From positions 20,511-84,510 of the forward strand of contig NW_025901037.1 in the NCBI RefSeq assembly GCF_022539505.1: a stretch of 64,000 nt of DNA, given 5' to 3'. How positions within the stretch are numbered: the stretch's first letter is position 1; every line of letters begins with the position of its first letter. The notes beneath the pieces are model-generated. The model searched no databases. It worked only from the letters and a program-made list of their open reading frames with translations, and had not been told where the DNA came from. Origin of the DNA: Lolium rigidum. Lineage: Eukaryota; Streptophyta; Magnoliopsida; Poales; Poaceae. The position numbers and the translations under genes were made by a program. This document shows, in pieces, positions 1-13,500 of this stretch.

Positions 1-3000
1 CTAGAGTCGTATACCGGGGGTCACGGGGCATCGAAATCCTCCCGGGACCCGAGAACGTGGACTATAGCCCACGAAAACGGCCAGAAATGCTCGAAATCCC
101 GAGTTTTGATGATGCCGCTAGAGTCGTGTACCGTGGGTCACGGGGCATCGAAATCCTCCCGGGACCCGAAACCGTGGACCATAGCCGACGAAAACGGCTA
201 GAAATGCTCGAAATCACGAGTTTTGACGATGCCGCTAGAGTCGTGTACCAGGGGTCACGGGGCATCGAAATCCTCCCGGGACCCGAAAACGTGGACTATA
301 GCCCACGAAAAGGGCCAGAAATGCGCGAAATCGCGAGTTTCGATGATGCCGCTAGAGTCGTGTACCGGGGGGTCACCGGGCATCGAAATCCTCGTGGGAA
401 CCGAAAACGTGGACTATAGCCCACGAAAACAGCCAGAAATGCTCGAAATCGCGAGTTTCGACGATGCCGCTAGAGTCGTGTACCGGGGGTCACGGCGCAT
501 CGAAATCCTCCCGGGACCCGAAAACGTGGACTATAGCCCACGAAAACGGCCAGAAATGCTCGAAATCACGAGTTTTGACGATGCCGCTAGAGTCGTGTAC
601 GGGGGTCACGTGGCATCGAAATCCTCCCGGGACCCGAAAACGTGGACTAGAGCCCACGAAAACAGCCAGAAATGCTCGAAATCACGAGTTTTGATGATGC
701 CGCTAGAGTCGTGTACCGGGGGTCACGGGGCATCGAAATCCTCCCGGGACCCGAAAACGTGGACTATACCCCACGAAAACGGCCAGAAATGCTCGAAATC
801 ACGAGTTTTGATGATGCCGCTAGAGTCGTGTACCGTGGGTCACGGGGCATCGAAATCCTCCCGGGACCCGAAACCGTGGACCATAGCGGACGAAAACGGC
901 TAGAAATGCTCGAAATCACGAGTTTTGACGATGCCGCTAGAGTCGTGTCCCGTGGGTCACGGGGCATCGAAATCCTTGTGGGAACCGAAAACGTGCACTA
1001 TAGCCCACGAAAACAGCCAGAAATGCTCGAAATCGCGAGTTTTGACGATGCCGCCAGAGTCGTGTACCGGGGTCACGGGGCATCGAAATCCTCCCGGGAC
1101 CCGAAACGTGGACTATAGCCCACGAAAAGGGCCAGAAATGCGCGAAATCGCGAGTTTCGACGATGCCGCTAGAGTCGTGTACCGTGGGTCACGGGGCATC
1201 GAAATCCTCGTGGGAACCGAAACCGTGGACCATAGCAGACGAAAACGGCTAGAAATGCTCGAAATCACGAGTTTTGACGATGCCGCCAGAGTCGTGTACC
1301 GGGGGTCACGGGGCATCGAAATCCTCCCGGGACCCGAAAACGTGGACTATACCCCACGAAAACGGCCAGAAATGCTCGAAATCACGAGTTTTGATGATGC
1401 CGCTAGAGTCGTGTACCGTGGGTCACGGGGCATCGAAATCCTCCGGGACCGAAACGCGTGGACCATAGCGGACGAAAACGGCTAGAAATGCTCGAAATCA
1501 CGAGTTTTGACGATGCCGCTAGAGTCGTGTCCGAGGGTCACGGGGCATCGAAATCCTTGCGGGAACCGAAAACGTGCACTATAGCCCACGAAAACAGCCA
1601 GAAATGCTCGAAATCGCGAGTTTTGACGATGCCGCTAGAGTCGTGTACCGTGGGTCACGGGGCATCGAAATCTTCCCGGGACCCGAAAACGTGGACTATA
1701 CCCCACGAAAACGGCCAGAAATGCTTGAAATCACGAGTTTTAATGATGCCGCTAGAGTCGTGTACTCGGGGGTCACGGGCATCGAAATCCACCGGGACCC
1801 GAAAACCGTGGACTATATCCCACGAAAACAGACCAGAAATGCTCGAGATCATGACTTTTGACGATGCCGCTAGAGTCATGTACGCGTGGGTCACGGGGCA
1901 TCGAAATCCTCCCGGGACCCGAAATCGTGGACTATAGCCACGAAACGGCCAGAAATGCTTGAAATCACGAGTTTTGACGATGCCGCTAGAGTCATGTACC
2001 GGGGGTCACAGGGCATCGAAATCATCCCGTGACCTGAAAACCGTGGACTATATCCCACGAAAACGGCCAGAAATGCGTGAAATCGCGAGTTTCGACGATG
2101 CCGCTAGAGTCGTGTACCGGGGGTCACGGCGCATCGAAATCCTCCCGGGACCCGAAAATCATGGACTATAGCCCACGAAAACGGCCGAAATGCTCGAAAT
2201 CACGAGTTTTGACGATGCCGCTAGAGTCGTGTACTCGGGGGTCACGTGGCATCGAAAACCTCCCGGGACCGAAAACGTGGACTAGAGCCCACGAAAACAG
2301 CCGAAATGCTCGAAATCACGAGTTTTGACGATGCCGCCTGGAGTCGTGTACCGGGGGTCACGGGGCATCGAAATCCTCCCGGGACCCGAAAACGTGGACT
2401 ATAGCCCACGAAAACAGCCAGAAATGCTCGAAATCGTGACTTTTGACGATGCCGCCAGAGTCGTGTACCGGGGGTCACGGGGCATCGAAATCCTCCCGGG
2501 ACCCGAAAACGTGGACTATAGCCCACGAAAACGGCCAGAAATGCTCGAAATCACGAGTTTTGATGATGCCGCCAGAGTCGTGTACCGTGGGTCACGGGGC
2601 ATTGAAATCATCCCGTGACCTGAAAACCCTATACTATAGCCCACGAAACGGCCAGAAATGCGCGAAATCACGAGTTTTGACGATGCCGCTAGAGTCGTGT
2701 ACCGGGGTCACGGGGCATCGAAATCCTCCCGGGACCCGAAAACGTGGACTATAGCCCACGAAAACGGCCAGAAATGCTCGAAATCACGAGTTTTGACGAT
2801 GCCGCTAGAGTCGTGTACCGTGGGTCACGGGGCATCGAAATCCTCGTGGGAACCGAAAACGTGGACCATAGCTGACGAAAACGGCTAGAAATGCTCGAAA
2901 TCACGAGTTTTGACGATGCCGCCAGAGTCGTGTACCGGGGGTCACGGGGCATCGAAATCCTCCCGGGACCCGAAAACGTGGACTATAGCCCACGAAAAGG

Positions 3001-6000
3001 GCCAGAAATGCGCGAAATCGCGAGGTTTGACGATGCCGCTAGAGTCGTGTACCGTGGGTCACGGGGCATCGAAATCCTCGTGGGAACCGAAACCGTGGAC
3101 CATAGCGACGAAAACGGCTAGAAATGCTCGAAATCACGAGTTTTGACGATGCCGCCGGAGTCGTGTCCGGGAGTCACGGGGCATCGAAAATCCTCCCGGG
3201 ACCCGAAGCGTGGACTATACCCCACGAAAACGGCCAGAAATGCTCGAAATCACGAGTTTTGATGATGCCGCTAGAGTCGTGTCACCGTGGGTCACGGGGC
3301 ATCGAAATCCTCCGGGACCCGAAACCGTGGACCATAGCAGGACGAAAACGGCTAGAAATGCTCGAAATCCACGAGTTTTGACGATGCCGCTAGAGTCGTG
3401 TCCCAGGGGTCACGGGGCATCGAAAATCCTTGTGGGAACCGAAAGCGTGCACTATAGCCCACGAAAACAGCCGAAATGCTCGAAATCGCGAGTTTTGACG
3501 ATGCCGCCGAGTCGTGTACCGTGGGTCACGGGGCATCGAAATCTTCCAGGCCCGAAAACGTGGACTATAGCCCACGAAAACGGCCAGAAATGCTTGAAAT
3601 CACGAGTTTTAATGATGCCGCTAGAGTCGTGTACCGGGGGGTCACAGGGCATCGAAATCCACCCGGGACCCGAAAACCGTGGACTATATCCCACGAAAAC
3701 GACCAGAAATGCTCGAGATCATGACTTTTGACGATGCCGCTAGAGTCATGTACCGTGGGTCACGGGGCATCGAAATCCTCCCGGGACCCGAAATCGTGGA
3801 CTATAGCCCACGAAAACGGCCAGAAATGCTTGAAATCACGAGTTTTGACGATGCCGCTAGAGTCATGTACCGGGGGTCACGGGGCATCGAAATCATCCCG
3901 TGACCTGAAAACCGTGGACTATAGCCCACGAAAACGGCCAGAAATGCGCGAAATCGCGAGTTTCGACGATGCCGCTAGAGTCGTGTACCGGGGGTCACGG
4001 CGCATCGAAATCCTCCCGGGACCCGAAAATCATGGACTATAGCCCACGAAAACGGCCAGAAATGCTCGAAATCACGAGTTTTGACGATGCCGCTAGAGTC
4101 GTGTACCGGGGGTCACGTGGCATCGAAAACCTCCCGGGACCCGAAAACGTGGACTAGAGCCCACGAAAACAGCCAGAAATGCTCGAAATCACGAGTTTTG
4201 ATGATGCCGCTAGAGTCGTGTACCGTGGGTCACGGGGCATCGAAATCCTCCCGGGACCCGGAAACCGTGGACCATAGCTGACGAAAACGGCCAGAAATTC
4301 TCGAAATCACGAGTTTTGACGATGCCGCTAGAGTCGTGTACCGGGGGTCACGGGGCATCGAAATCCTTGTGGGAACCGAAAACGTGCACTATAGCCCACG
4401 AAAACAGCCAGAAATGCTCGAAATCGCGAGTTTTGACGATGCCGCCAGAGTCGTGTACCGTGGGTCACGGGGCATCAAAATCCTCCCGGGACCCGAAAAC
4501 GTGGACTATAGCCCACGAAAACGGCCAGAAATGCGCGAAATCACGAGTTTTAATGATGCCGCTAGAGTCGTGTACCGGGGGGACGGAGGCATCGAAATCC
4601 ACCCGGGACCCAAAAACCGTGGACTATAGCCCACGAAAACGGCCAGAAATGCTCGAGATCATGACTTTTGACGATGCCGCTAGAGTCATGTACCGGGGGT
4701 CACGGGGCATCGAAATCCTCCCGGGACCCGAAATCGTGGACTATAGCCCACGAAACGGCCAGAAATGCTTGAAATCACGAGTTTTGATGATGCCGCTAGA
4801 GTTGTGTACCCGGGGGTCACAGGGCATTGAAATCATCCCGTGACCTGAAAACCCTGGACTATAGCCCACGAAACGGCCAGAAATGCGCGAAATCGCGAGT
4901 TTCGACGATGCTGCCAGAGTCGTGTACCGGGGGTCACGGCACATCGAAATCCTTCCGGGACCCGAAAATCATGGACTATAGCCCACAAAAACGCCCGAAA
5001 TGCTCGAAATCACGAGTTTTGACGATGCCGCTAGAGTCGTGTACCGGGGGTCACGGGGCATCGAAATCCTCCTGGGACCCGAAACCATGGACTATAACCC
5101 ACGAAAACGGCCAAAAATGCTTGAAATCACGAGTTTTGACGATGCCGTCAGAGTCGTGTACCGGGGGTCATGGGGCATCGAAATCCTCCCGGGACCCGAA
5201 ACCGTGGACTATAGCCCACGAAAACAGCTAGAAATGCTCGAAATCGCGAGTTTTGACGATGCCGCCAGAGTCGTGTCCGGGGTCACGGGGCATCGAAATC
5301 CTCCGGGACCCGAAAGCGTGGACTATAGCCCACGAAAACGGCCGAAATGCTCGAAATCACGCGTTTTGATGATGCCGCTAGAGTCGTGTACCGTGGGTCA
5401 CGGGGCATCGAAACCGTGGACCATAGCAGACGAAAACGGCTAGAAATGCTCGAAATCACGAGTTTTGACGATGCCGCTAGAGTCGTATACCGGGGGTCAC
5501 GGGGCATCGAAATCCTCCCGGGACCCGAAAACGTGGACTATAGCCCACGAAAACGGCCAGAAATGCTCGAAATCCCGAGTTTTGATGATGCCGCTAGAGT
5601 CGTGTACCGTGGGTCACGGGCATCGAAATCCTCCGGGACCCGAAGCCGTGGACCATAGGCGGCGAAAAACGGCTAGAAATGTCGAAATCATGAGTTTTGG
5701 CGATGCCGCTAGAGTCGTGTACCAGGGGTCACGGGGCATCGAAATCCTCCCGGGACCCGAAAACGTGGACTATAGCCCACGAAAAGGGCCAGAAATGCGC
5801 GAAATCGCGAGTTTCGATGATGCCGCTAGAGTCGTGTACCGGGGGGTCACCGGGCATCGAAATCCTCGTGGGAACCGAAAACGTGGACTATAGCCCACGA
5901 AAACAGCCAGAAATGCTCGAAATCACGAGTTTTGACGATGCCGCCAGAGTCGTGTACCGGGGGTCACGGGGCATCGAAATCCTCCCGGGACCCAAAACGT

Positions 6001-7791
6001 GGACTATACCCCACGAAAACGGCCAGAAATGCTCGAAATCACGAGTTTTGATGATGCTGCTAGAGTCGTGTACCGTGGGTCACGGGGCATCGAAATCCTC
6101 CCGGGACCCGAAACCGTGGACCATAGCAGACGAAAACGGCTACGAGTTTTGACGATGCCGCTAGAGTCGTGTCCCAGGGGTCACGGGGCATCGAAATCCT
6201 TGTGGGAACCGAAAACGTGCACTATAGCCCACGAAAACAGCCAGAAATGCTCGAAATCGCGAGTTTTGACGATGCCGCCGAGTCGTGTACCGTGAGTCAC
6301 GGGGCATCGAAATCCTCCGGGACCGCGTGGACTATAGCCCACGAAAACGGCCAGAAATGCGCGAAATCGCGAGTTTCGACGATGCCGCTAGAGTCGTGTA
6401 CCGGGGGGTCACCGGGCATCGAAATCCTCGTGGGAACCGAAAACGTGGACTATAGCCCACGAAAACAGCCAGAAATGCTCGAAATCACGAGTTTTGACGA
6501 TGCCGCCAGAGTCGTGTACGGGGGTCACGGGGCATCGAAATCCTCCCGGGACCCGAAAACGTGGACTATACCCCACGAAAACGGCCAGAAATGCTCGAAA
6601 TCACGAGTTTTGATGATGCCGCTAGAGTCGTGTACCGTGGGTCACGGGGCATCGAAATTCTCCCGGGACCCGAAACCGTGGACCATAGCAGACGAAAACG
6701 GCTAGAAATGCTCGAAATCACGAGTTTTGACGATGCCGCTAGAGTCGTGTCCCAGGGGTCACGGGGCATCGAAATCCTTGTGGGAACCGAAAACGTGCAC
6801 TATAGCCCACGAAAACAGCCAGAAATGCTCGAAATCGCGAGTTTTGACGATGCCGCCAGAGTCGTGTACCGTGGGTCACGGGGCATCGAAATCCTCCCGG
6901 GACCCGAAAACGTGGACTATAGCCCACGAAAACGGCCAGAAATGCTTGAAATCACGAGTTTTAATGATGCCGCTAGAGTCGTGTACCGGAGGTCACAGGG
7001 CATCGAAATCCACCGGGACCCGAAAACCGTGGACTATATCCCACGAAAACGGCCAGAAATGCTCGAGATCATGACTTTTGACGATGCCGGCTAGAGTCAT
7101 GTACCGTGGGTCACGCGGGGCATCGAAATCCTCCCGGGACTCCGAAATCGTGGACTATAGCCCACGAAAACGGCCGAGAAATGCTTGAAATCACGAGTTT
7201 TGACGATGCGCTAGAGTCATGTACCGGGGGACACGGGGCATCGAAATCATCCCGTGACCCGAAAACCGTGGACTATAGCCCACGAAAACGGCCAGAAATG
7301 CGCGAAATCGCGAGTTTCGACGATGCCGCTAGAGTTGTGTACCGGGGGTCACGGCGCATCGAAATCCTCCCGGGACCCGAAAATCATGGACTATAGCCCA
7401 CGAAAACGGCCAGAAATGCTCGAAATCACGAGTTTTGACGATGCCACCAGAGTCGTGTACCGTGGGTCACGGGGCATCAAAATCCTCCCGGGACCCGAAA
7501 ACGTGGACTATAGCCCACGAAAACGGCCAGAAATGCGCGAAATCACGAGTTTTAATGATGCCGCTAGAGTCGTGTACCGGGGGGTCACAGGGCATCGAAA
7601 TCCACCCGGGACCCAAAAACCGTGGACTATAGCCCACGAAAACGGCCAGAAATGCTCGAGATCATGACTTTTGACGATGCCGCTAGAGTCATGTACCGGG
7701 GGTCACGGGGCATCGAAATCCTCCCGGGACCCGAAATCGTGGACTATAGCCCACGAAACGGCTAGAAATGCTTGAAATCACGAGTTTTGAT
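1..7791. repeat. Satellite array, 117-bp monomer (about 66 copies)
   Basis: A head-to-tail repeat fills the first 7.8 kb. The anchor CTAGAGTCGT recurs at 1, 118, 235 and 352, which gives a 117-bp monomer. Each unit holds GGTCACGGGGCATCGAAATC, a GTGGACTATAGCCCACGAAA stretch and CTCGAAATCACGAG. Copies differ by substitutions and by small indels, for example CGAAACGG for CGAAAACGG, and a short copy at 5400-5420. Because 117 is divisible by three, spurious open frames run through several monomers in more than one frame. The array begins before the window and ends abruptly at the CACTA terminus at 7792. The length is close to the ~118-120-bp satellites of Triticeae, but I cannot confirm identity to any named family. 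Confidence 0.95.
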
Positions 7792-8790
7792 CACTACAAG
7801 GAATCGGGTCTATTGCAACAACAAAAAATTGTCGCGATACATGCCGTTTTGTGGCAATATGCACCTATTGCCACGAAATGACGTTCGTTGGCAAGCGTTG
7901 CAATTACATGTATGGTAATAGGCTATTGCAACGAAAACGCGATTGTGGCAACAAAGCGATCTATTGCAACAACCATGTGGGGAGTTGCCACATGTTTTCC
8001 CGTGGCAGCACTCACTTGTCTCCACAATTTGGTTTGTGGAGATAGCTTGTCGCCACATGCAGCCGTGTCGTGGCGTTTGCCAGTTTGTGGCGATAGACAT
8101 TTGTGGCAATAACCTATGCCAACGACCTAAGTTTCGTGGCGCACTCTCTTTCGTGGCGATAGCGCGCCGTGGCGATAACCTATGGCAACATCTACTGGTT
8201 TGTAGCATTAGCCATTTGCCACGAACCGCTATGCTCGTGGTATTAACTTATGGCGACAATCATTCCACTCGTCGCGATAAATAGGTATGGCAACGGCACA
8301 AAAATTTGTGGCGGGAAGGTGTTGCGACAATTGTAACATTTCGTGGCGATACTCTATTTCAACAAAATCCAGTTTCGTGGCGCCAAATGCTTATCGCAAC
8401 GGGGAAAAAGCTTGTAGCAAGAAGCTACTGCGACAATGCAAACTTTTTGTGGAGATACTCTGTTTCAACAAAATTCACAATTGTGGCGTTACATACTTTT
8501 TGCAGCGTCCAAAATGTTTGTAGCAACAAGTTACCGCCACAATTTGAAGGTTTTGTGGCAATACTCTATTTCAACAAATTTTTATTCCGTGGCGCCAAAT
8601 AGTTATCACATCATGCATAAAAAATGTGGTAACAATTTATTGCAACAATAAAAAGCTCTTCGTTGCTACATCCTAACGCAACAAAGCATGTAGTCATGGC
8701 GACTAGGATTTGACGCAACACTATATTTTTCGTGGTGCTAACCTAAGGCAACAGAATGTGAGTTGTGGCAATAGCTTATCGCAACCATAA
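7792..8790. repeat. Left TIR and subterminal repeats of CACTA-B
   Basis: The terminal inverted repeat starts at 7792. The next kilobase alternates short motifs such as CTATTGCAAC, GTGGCGATA, GTGGCAATA and TGGCAACA in both orientations. Subterminal arrays of this kind are binding sites for the TnpA-class protein in characterised CACTA elements; that role is inferred here. Short open frames in this stretch are by-products of the repeats. Confidence 0.85.
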
Positions 8791-10539
8791 AAAAAAATAC
8801 AACCATTGAATTACAAAATTCAAATCCACACGTATAATATGTAGGTTCATACAAATCACAATTCTCATATCAAATATCCATCAAATGCAACTAAAGTAAA
8901 ATGTAGGTAGCAATCCAGTAGAGTTGAGTCCATTAATTTCCACCATGGTAGTTCAACTCTCTAAAGTATGTGCAGTTTTCCGTGTACTTCAACCCTGTCC
9001 AGCATTCTTTGGGTCCTGCAATCAAAAAATGAAGAAAAAAAATACTTTTAGTAAGCTTATGTATCTTCTGATTCATAACTGATTCAGTAAGCAAGTCCAG
9101 AGGGATATAATCGTAAGGAATCTGGTATCACTTTAATTTTAACCATGTATTACAAAAGCATATATCTTAATAGAAATAAATATCTATCTAATTCTATAGG
9201 TTCTATGCAGAATCATGTTGATGATGACAAAGGTATATGGTAACACTAAACACTGGCTTGTTACTTGACAGAGTTGGAGCACAAATAGAAACCGAACTTT
9301 AATAGCGAAGCTAGACGAGCTTGGATAGTGAATTCTTTGAAGTGTAAAACATAATTCTTTAGCCAAGCATACTTCGGAAATTACACCAGGACTACAAACG
9401 GAGAAAAACTTGTTTAACATGATGAGGATGGCATTGAGAGTTAGAGGATCCCTCGTAATGCATTAATAGAACAGATATCTGAGAAGCAGGGAGTACAAAG
9501 AGAGAAAAGGACCCAAGATTAAAAATCTTCGCATCCGACTATCTCATCTAAGATCCAAATTAGGATAATGGAATAAAGTTATTAAGCCAAAACTGGAAAC
9601 AAAGAAACTTGTTCCTGGTATCATCTGCTTTCTTATTTTCCATGTCATACATACTAAATTACTGGAGTATCTATTTTCCTGTTTTCTTGACATCAATTGT
9701 CTAGTTCACATGATCTGACTCACATGAACTACAATCAGGTAATGGAAAAGTAAGTTTATTAGTGATTACGAGAGATGCCCATGTGGCCTTTTTTCTTGCT
9801 TACATGTTACAGAGTTGGACGAACATTACATCCGCACCCATTTCAGTTCACTTGTTTATTGGATATATCGGACAGATCCAAGATTATTAGAAAACCTGTC
9901 AAATACGAGAGGGGAAGCATTTTTTTAGTACTACTTATGAGATGAATAAGACTAGTGCATCAGGTTATGCCGAGAAAGGTGCATCATGGAGGCATGATCT
10001 CAACAAGCAATGCGGGAAAGCACTTGAACATGCATCTGGTTAATTTTGCATGACACATATACATCTCACAAATGCATATGAACATAACAAGGACAAAATC
10101 AATTGTAGAGGAAGAGGTTGTACAGAAGTATTGCTATGCTACTAAAAGCTTGTATTATGAGCATACTAGAAAGGGAAAGTCTCAAGCACGGATAAGTGGT
10201 TTTCTTTATAGAACCGAGCAAGCATTCAGACGAGTAAAGCATGAAGCACACATAAGTGGTCTTATTCATAGAAGTGAGCAAGGTACTGTTGTGACTTACC
10301 AATGCTTTGTACATTCGAGAATTCAGTGTTGCAGCTTGTAGGAGTGAATTTGTAGAAATCAAATTTGACTTTGCTCCTAGATTTCGTTAGGACTAGAGCT
10401 CTTTAAAAGAGTGGTTTGCAAATTTGAATTAATATTTTCTTTTTCATTCCTCTTCTTAAGCACCTGCGAGTAAAAGTGCACTTTCAGCAAGACAAGTTAG
10501 CAAAATAAACCTTACATGACAGGAAGCATATGACCGTAA
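8791..10539. other. Internal CACTA-B DNA, no gene recognised
   Basis: AT-rich sequence between the left subterminal repeats and the end of the minus-strand gene. It holds one imperfect direct repeat of about 37 bp at 10187 and 10245. I see no conserved coding segment. Confidence 0.5.
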
Positions 10540-13500
10540 TTACTGTTGGTTTCCCATCCGTTGGCTAAATTTAGCCATCTGTTGTTGGAACTTTGCCATC
10601 ATATTTTTTTCAAATTCGAGCCTTGATCTTCGCTCCTCTTCCACCATTTTTTCTCTTGCATCACGCTCTTCTTGCAACCTCACCTCAAGTTGCTCTCTCT
10701 CGCAGCGCTCGATGTCAATACTCGCTGCATGTTTGCACGCTCAACTTCTAATTGTTCTTCTAATTCGCTAACATGCTGGCTGAGCTCGGAGTTTCGCTGC
10801 AGGGTTTCAGCTGCAACACGAGCTTGGTCCTCAATCTGCATCCGAAACCTTTCAGAACCAGTTTTGGGCTTGGCCATGTACCCGTAGCCACGAGGCTGCG
10901 ATGACTTGCATTGAACTGTGTCTTTATATGCAGTCTGAAAAACATTGTTTCTCTGCTCAGTTGATAGTGGACCTTTTGTTTCAGTTTCTTTGTTCTGCAC
11001 CGCTTCACGTGCTTTGTCCTAAGAACGAAATGAACAATTATAGTTACGACATCAATATTGATCTATAAAAGCTGAAACAAGAATAACACAATGATGTTTT
11101 TCTTTCCTTGTGTTCCTGCTCAAAGTCAAGACTCAAGAGGAAATTCGTGGTCCTCGCTGGTGAATCAAGAAGAGGTGGTTTTTTTTGGTCTATGCTGATT
11201 TCTGTTTTGGAAGATCAACCACGATTTGTAAGAATGGCAGCTCGGTTTGGAGTTACAGACTAGGCTCTGGCGGAGAATATGTGTTTCTCGGGTAGCTTTC
11301 GATGCCTTTGTGAACTGATTTATCTGAAGCAACATGGTTAAATGCGGCTTCAGGGAGTTTACTTGTTCCGACCGTAAGCAATATTTTGATCCGTGATGGA
11401 CGTTTCAGTTTGCTGCAGCTGGAAACCTGGGTCACATCTATGCTGTTTTTAAGATTCAGAAACGGCAGTAGCTTCTATCTCTCGTATAATCTTTATGATC
11501 CCGTTGGAGCGGCCTCCAATCGATCTTACGATTCTGATTTGTAGTGCAAGTACGTATGTTCACCAAAAAATGTAATCTAGGCAGATATTCTTATGAAGCG
11601 AATACATTTTTGTCTTCAATCAGATGATGATTTTGAAACACCACGTGGAAGTACTGGTCTGGAAGGGGCAAGAAGAGGCATTGGCAATTGGTCCAAGGGC
11701 ATGGCAGCACCTAGGTCTCTAAATGCAAATGCAAACAGGGGCAATCTGATTTCCGTGGGGCATGACGGGCGCGGGGAAAGGTGAAAGTCCCGAAAGATCA
11801 TGGCCGGTTCCAGGTCGGTTAAACTGGTTCTATCATTTGCCTTGTTATTTTTCCGAGAAAATATTCCTGTTCTTTGTCGACAGCAGAAGCAACTTAACTA
11901 TCTAATCTAATCTAATCCCATGCATCAATCTCCGCAGGGTAGCAAGACTCCAGCACTGTGGCCCAAAGCTCAGCAGAAGGCTGGAGGCAAAAGCGGGCAA
12001 TCTCAGATAGAGCACTTCTTTGGGAAGAGATGATCCTACTGAAGAATGCATGTTGTGGTGAAATGGCGCCTGAGAACAATCTGCATTCTGCCTCGTGTGG
12101 GTTCTGCCATACTCGCAGTGATAACTGGAACCAGATTTTGTAACTAGTTGATGCTACACCATTGGTACTAGAGCAGTGGTGATAGAAGCTCTACACAATC
12201 TCCCAATGGCCAATGCTATGTGAGGACCCTGAACTCCTATCAGTATCAGGTTTACAACACACACACACACACTGGCTTGTACTGTGTATTGTTCAGAGTT
12301 CAGAAGGCAACAAGGTGCCACTGTGAACTTGATTCACTTTTTCTTGTGTGTGTATGGTAACTTGATTCACATGTTAATACATTGTTAAGCTTCAGTTTTA
12401 TCGCAAGGTTTAAACCTAGTCTGGTTTCAACATTATCTCAGATGTCCAGTAGCAATGTAGCAACTGGCAAGCAAAGCTTCAGTGCTTCAGTGAGAAAAAT
12501 CAGAAAAGGAGGAGGAAAAAAAAAGTTAAACTGAATCTAAAAGTATTTCTATAATTAACCCTGTAGTTTATTTGTGACTAGTACTAGAGTAGGTGCTGGA
12601 AGGGTTCTGGTTCGCTGGAGAAGCTGTGACAGCAGATGAGCTGGTCCAATCCCGAGGAGACACCAAACGGGAAAACATGAACCCTCTAGTTGTAGGACTA
12701 GGTGCTCAACATCTAGATCCATTGAAAACGATGTTTAGTGGAAAGCTACACTGGCTGCTTTGTCTTATCCCCTCAGAAGCACACAGCAAGTTCCCTTACT
12801 CAAAAGTCAATCAAATTTGAAGTGCTCACAAAACTCCATAATTCCTGCACGACACATGCTCATTAACTAGTGCCATTCCAAGTCATGCACGTATCTCACA
12901 AGAATTTGAATGAACTTCATATGAATCAATTCATTTCTTTCATGACCAAACAAGAATTCTCGTGGTTGTTGGGAAACCAGGATGTATCTTTTTGAAGGAG
13001 GCTGATTCTAGGGCCTCTTTGCCATGAAGATTTTTTGTAAGAATTTGGAGGATAGAAATCATCAGGAATTTTCTGCATGATGGTTGTTTTATCCGAAAGA
13101 TCGAGTCATATAGGAATACTTCCTAATTTTTTTCTTTTGACCTACATAATATCATTGATAATATTTAATCGACAAGAAACTTAGTGGATGTACAACCTAG
13201 CCACCTAGGTTTAAATCTATGCGGACACAAATTTGGATTTATTATTCTATTTAAAAAATCCTTACCGCATTCCTTTTAATTTTTTTAATCGACCCAAACC
13301 TGTTGGAAAGAACCCTTTGATTTTCCGTGATGGCAGTATACTTAACTACTAGGTAATTAGCGTGGGTTGATCAGGATTGCTATTACGAAATATTGGTGGG
13401 TTGATCGGAAATGGTATTATAAAATATTGGTGCTGATATTAACCGAAAGAAAATTACTAAATATTTCATAGCATCTTTTTCAAAGAGTAGATTAAATAAG

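Noticed and set aside
57..7667. Dozens of open frames of 60-226 codons in the first 7.7 kb
   Set aside because: All are periodic translations of the 117-bp satellite, open in several frames and on both strands. Indels between monomers are not in multiples of three.
1..7791. CRISPR-like array of regular repeats
   Set aside because: The repeats are contiguous with no unique spacers, and the sequence is plainly plant nuclear DNA.
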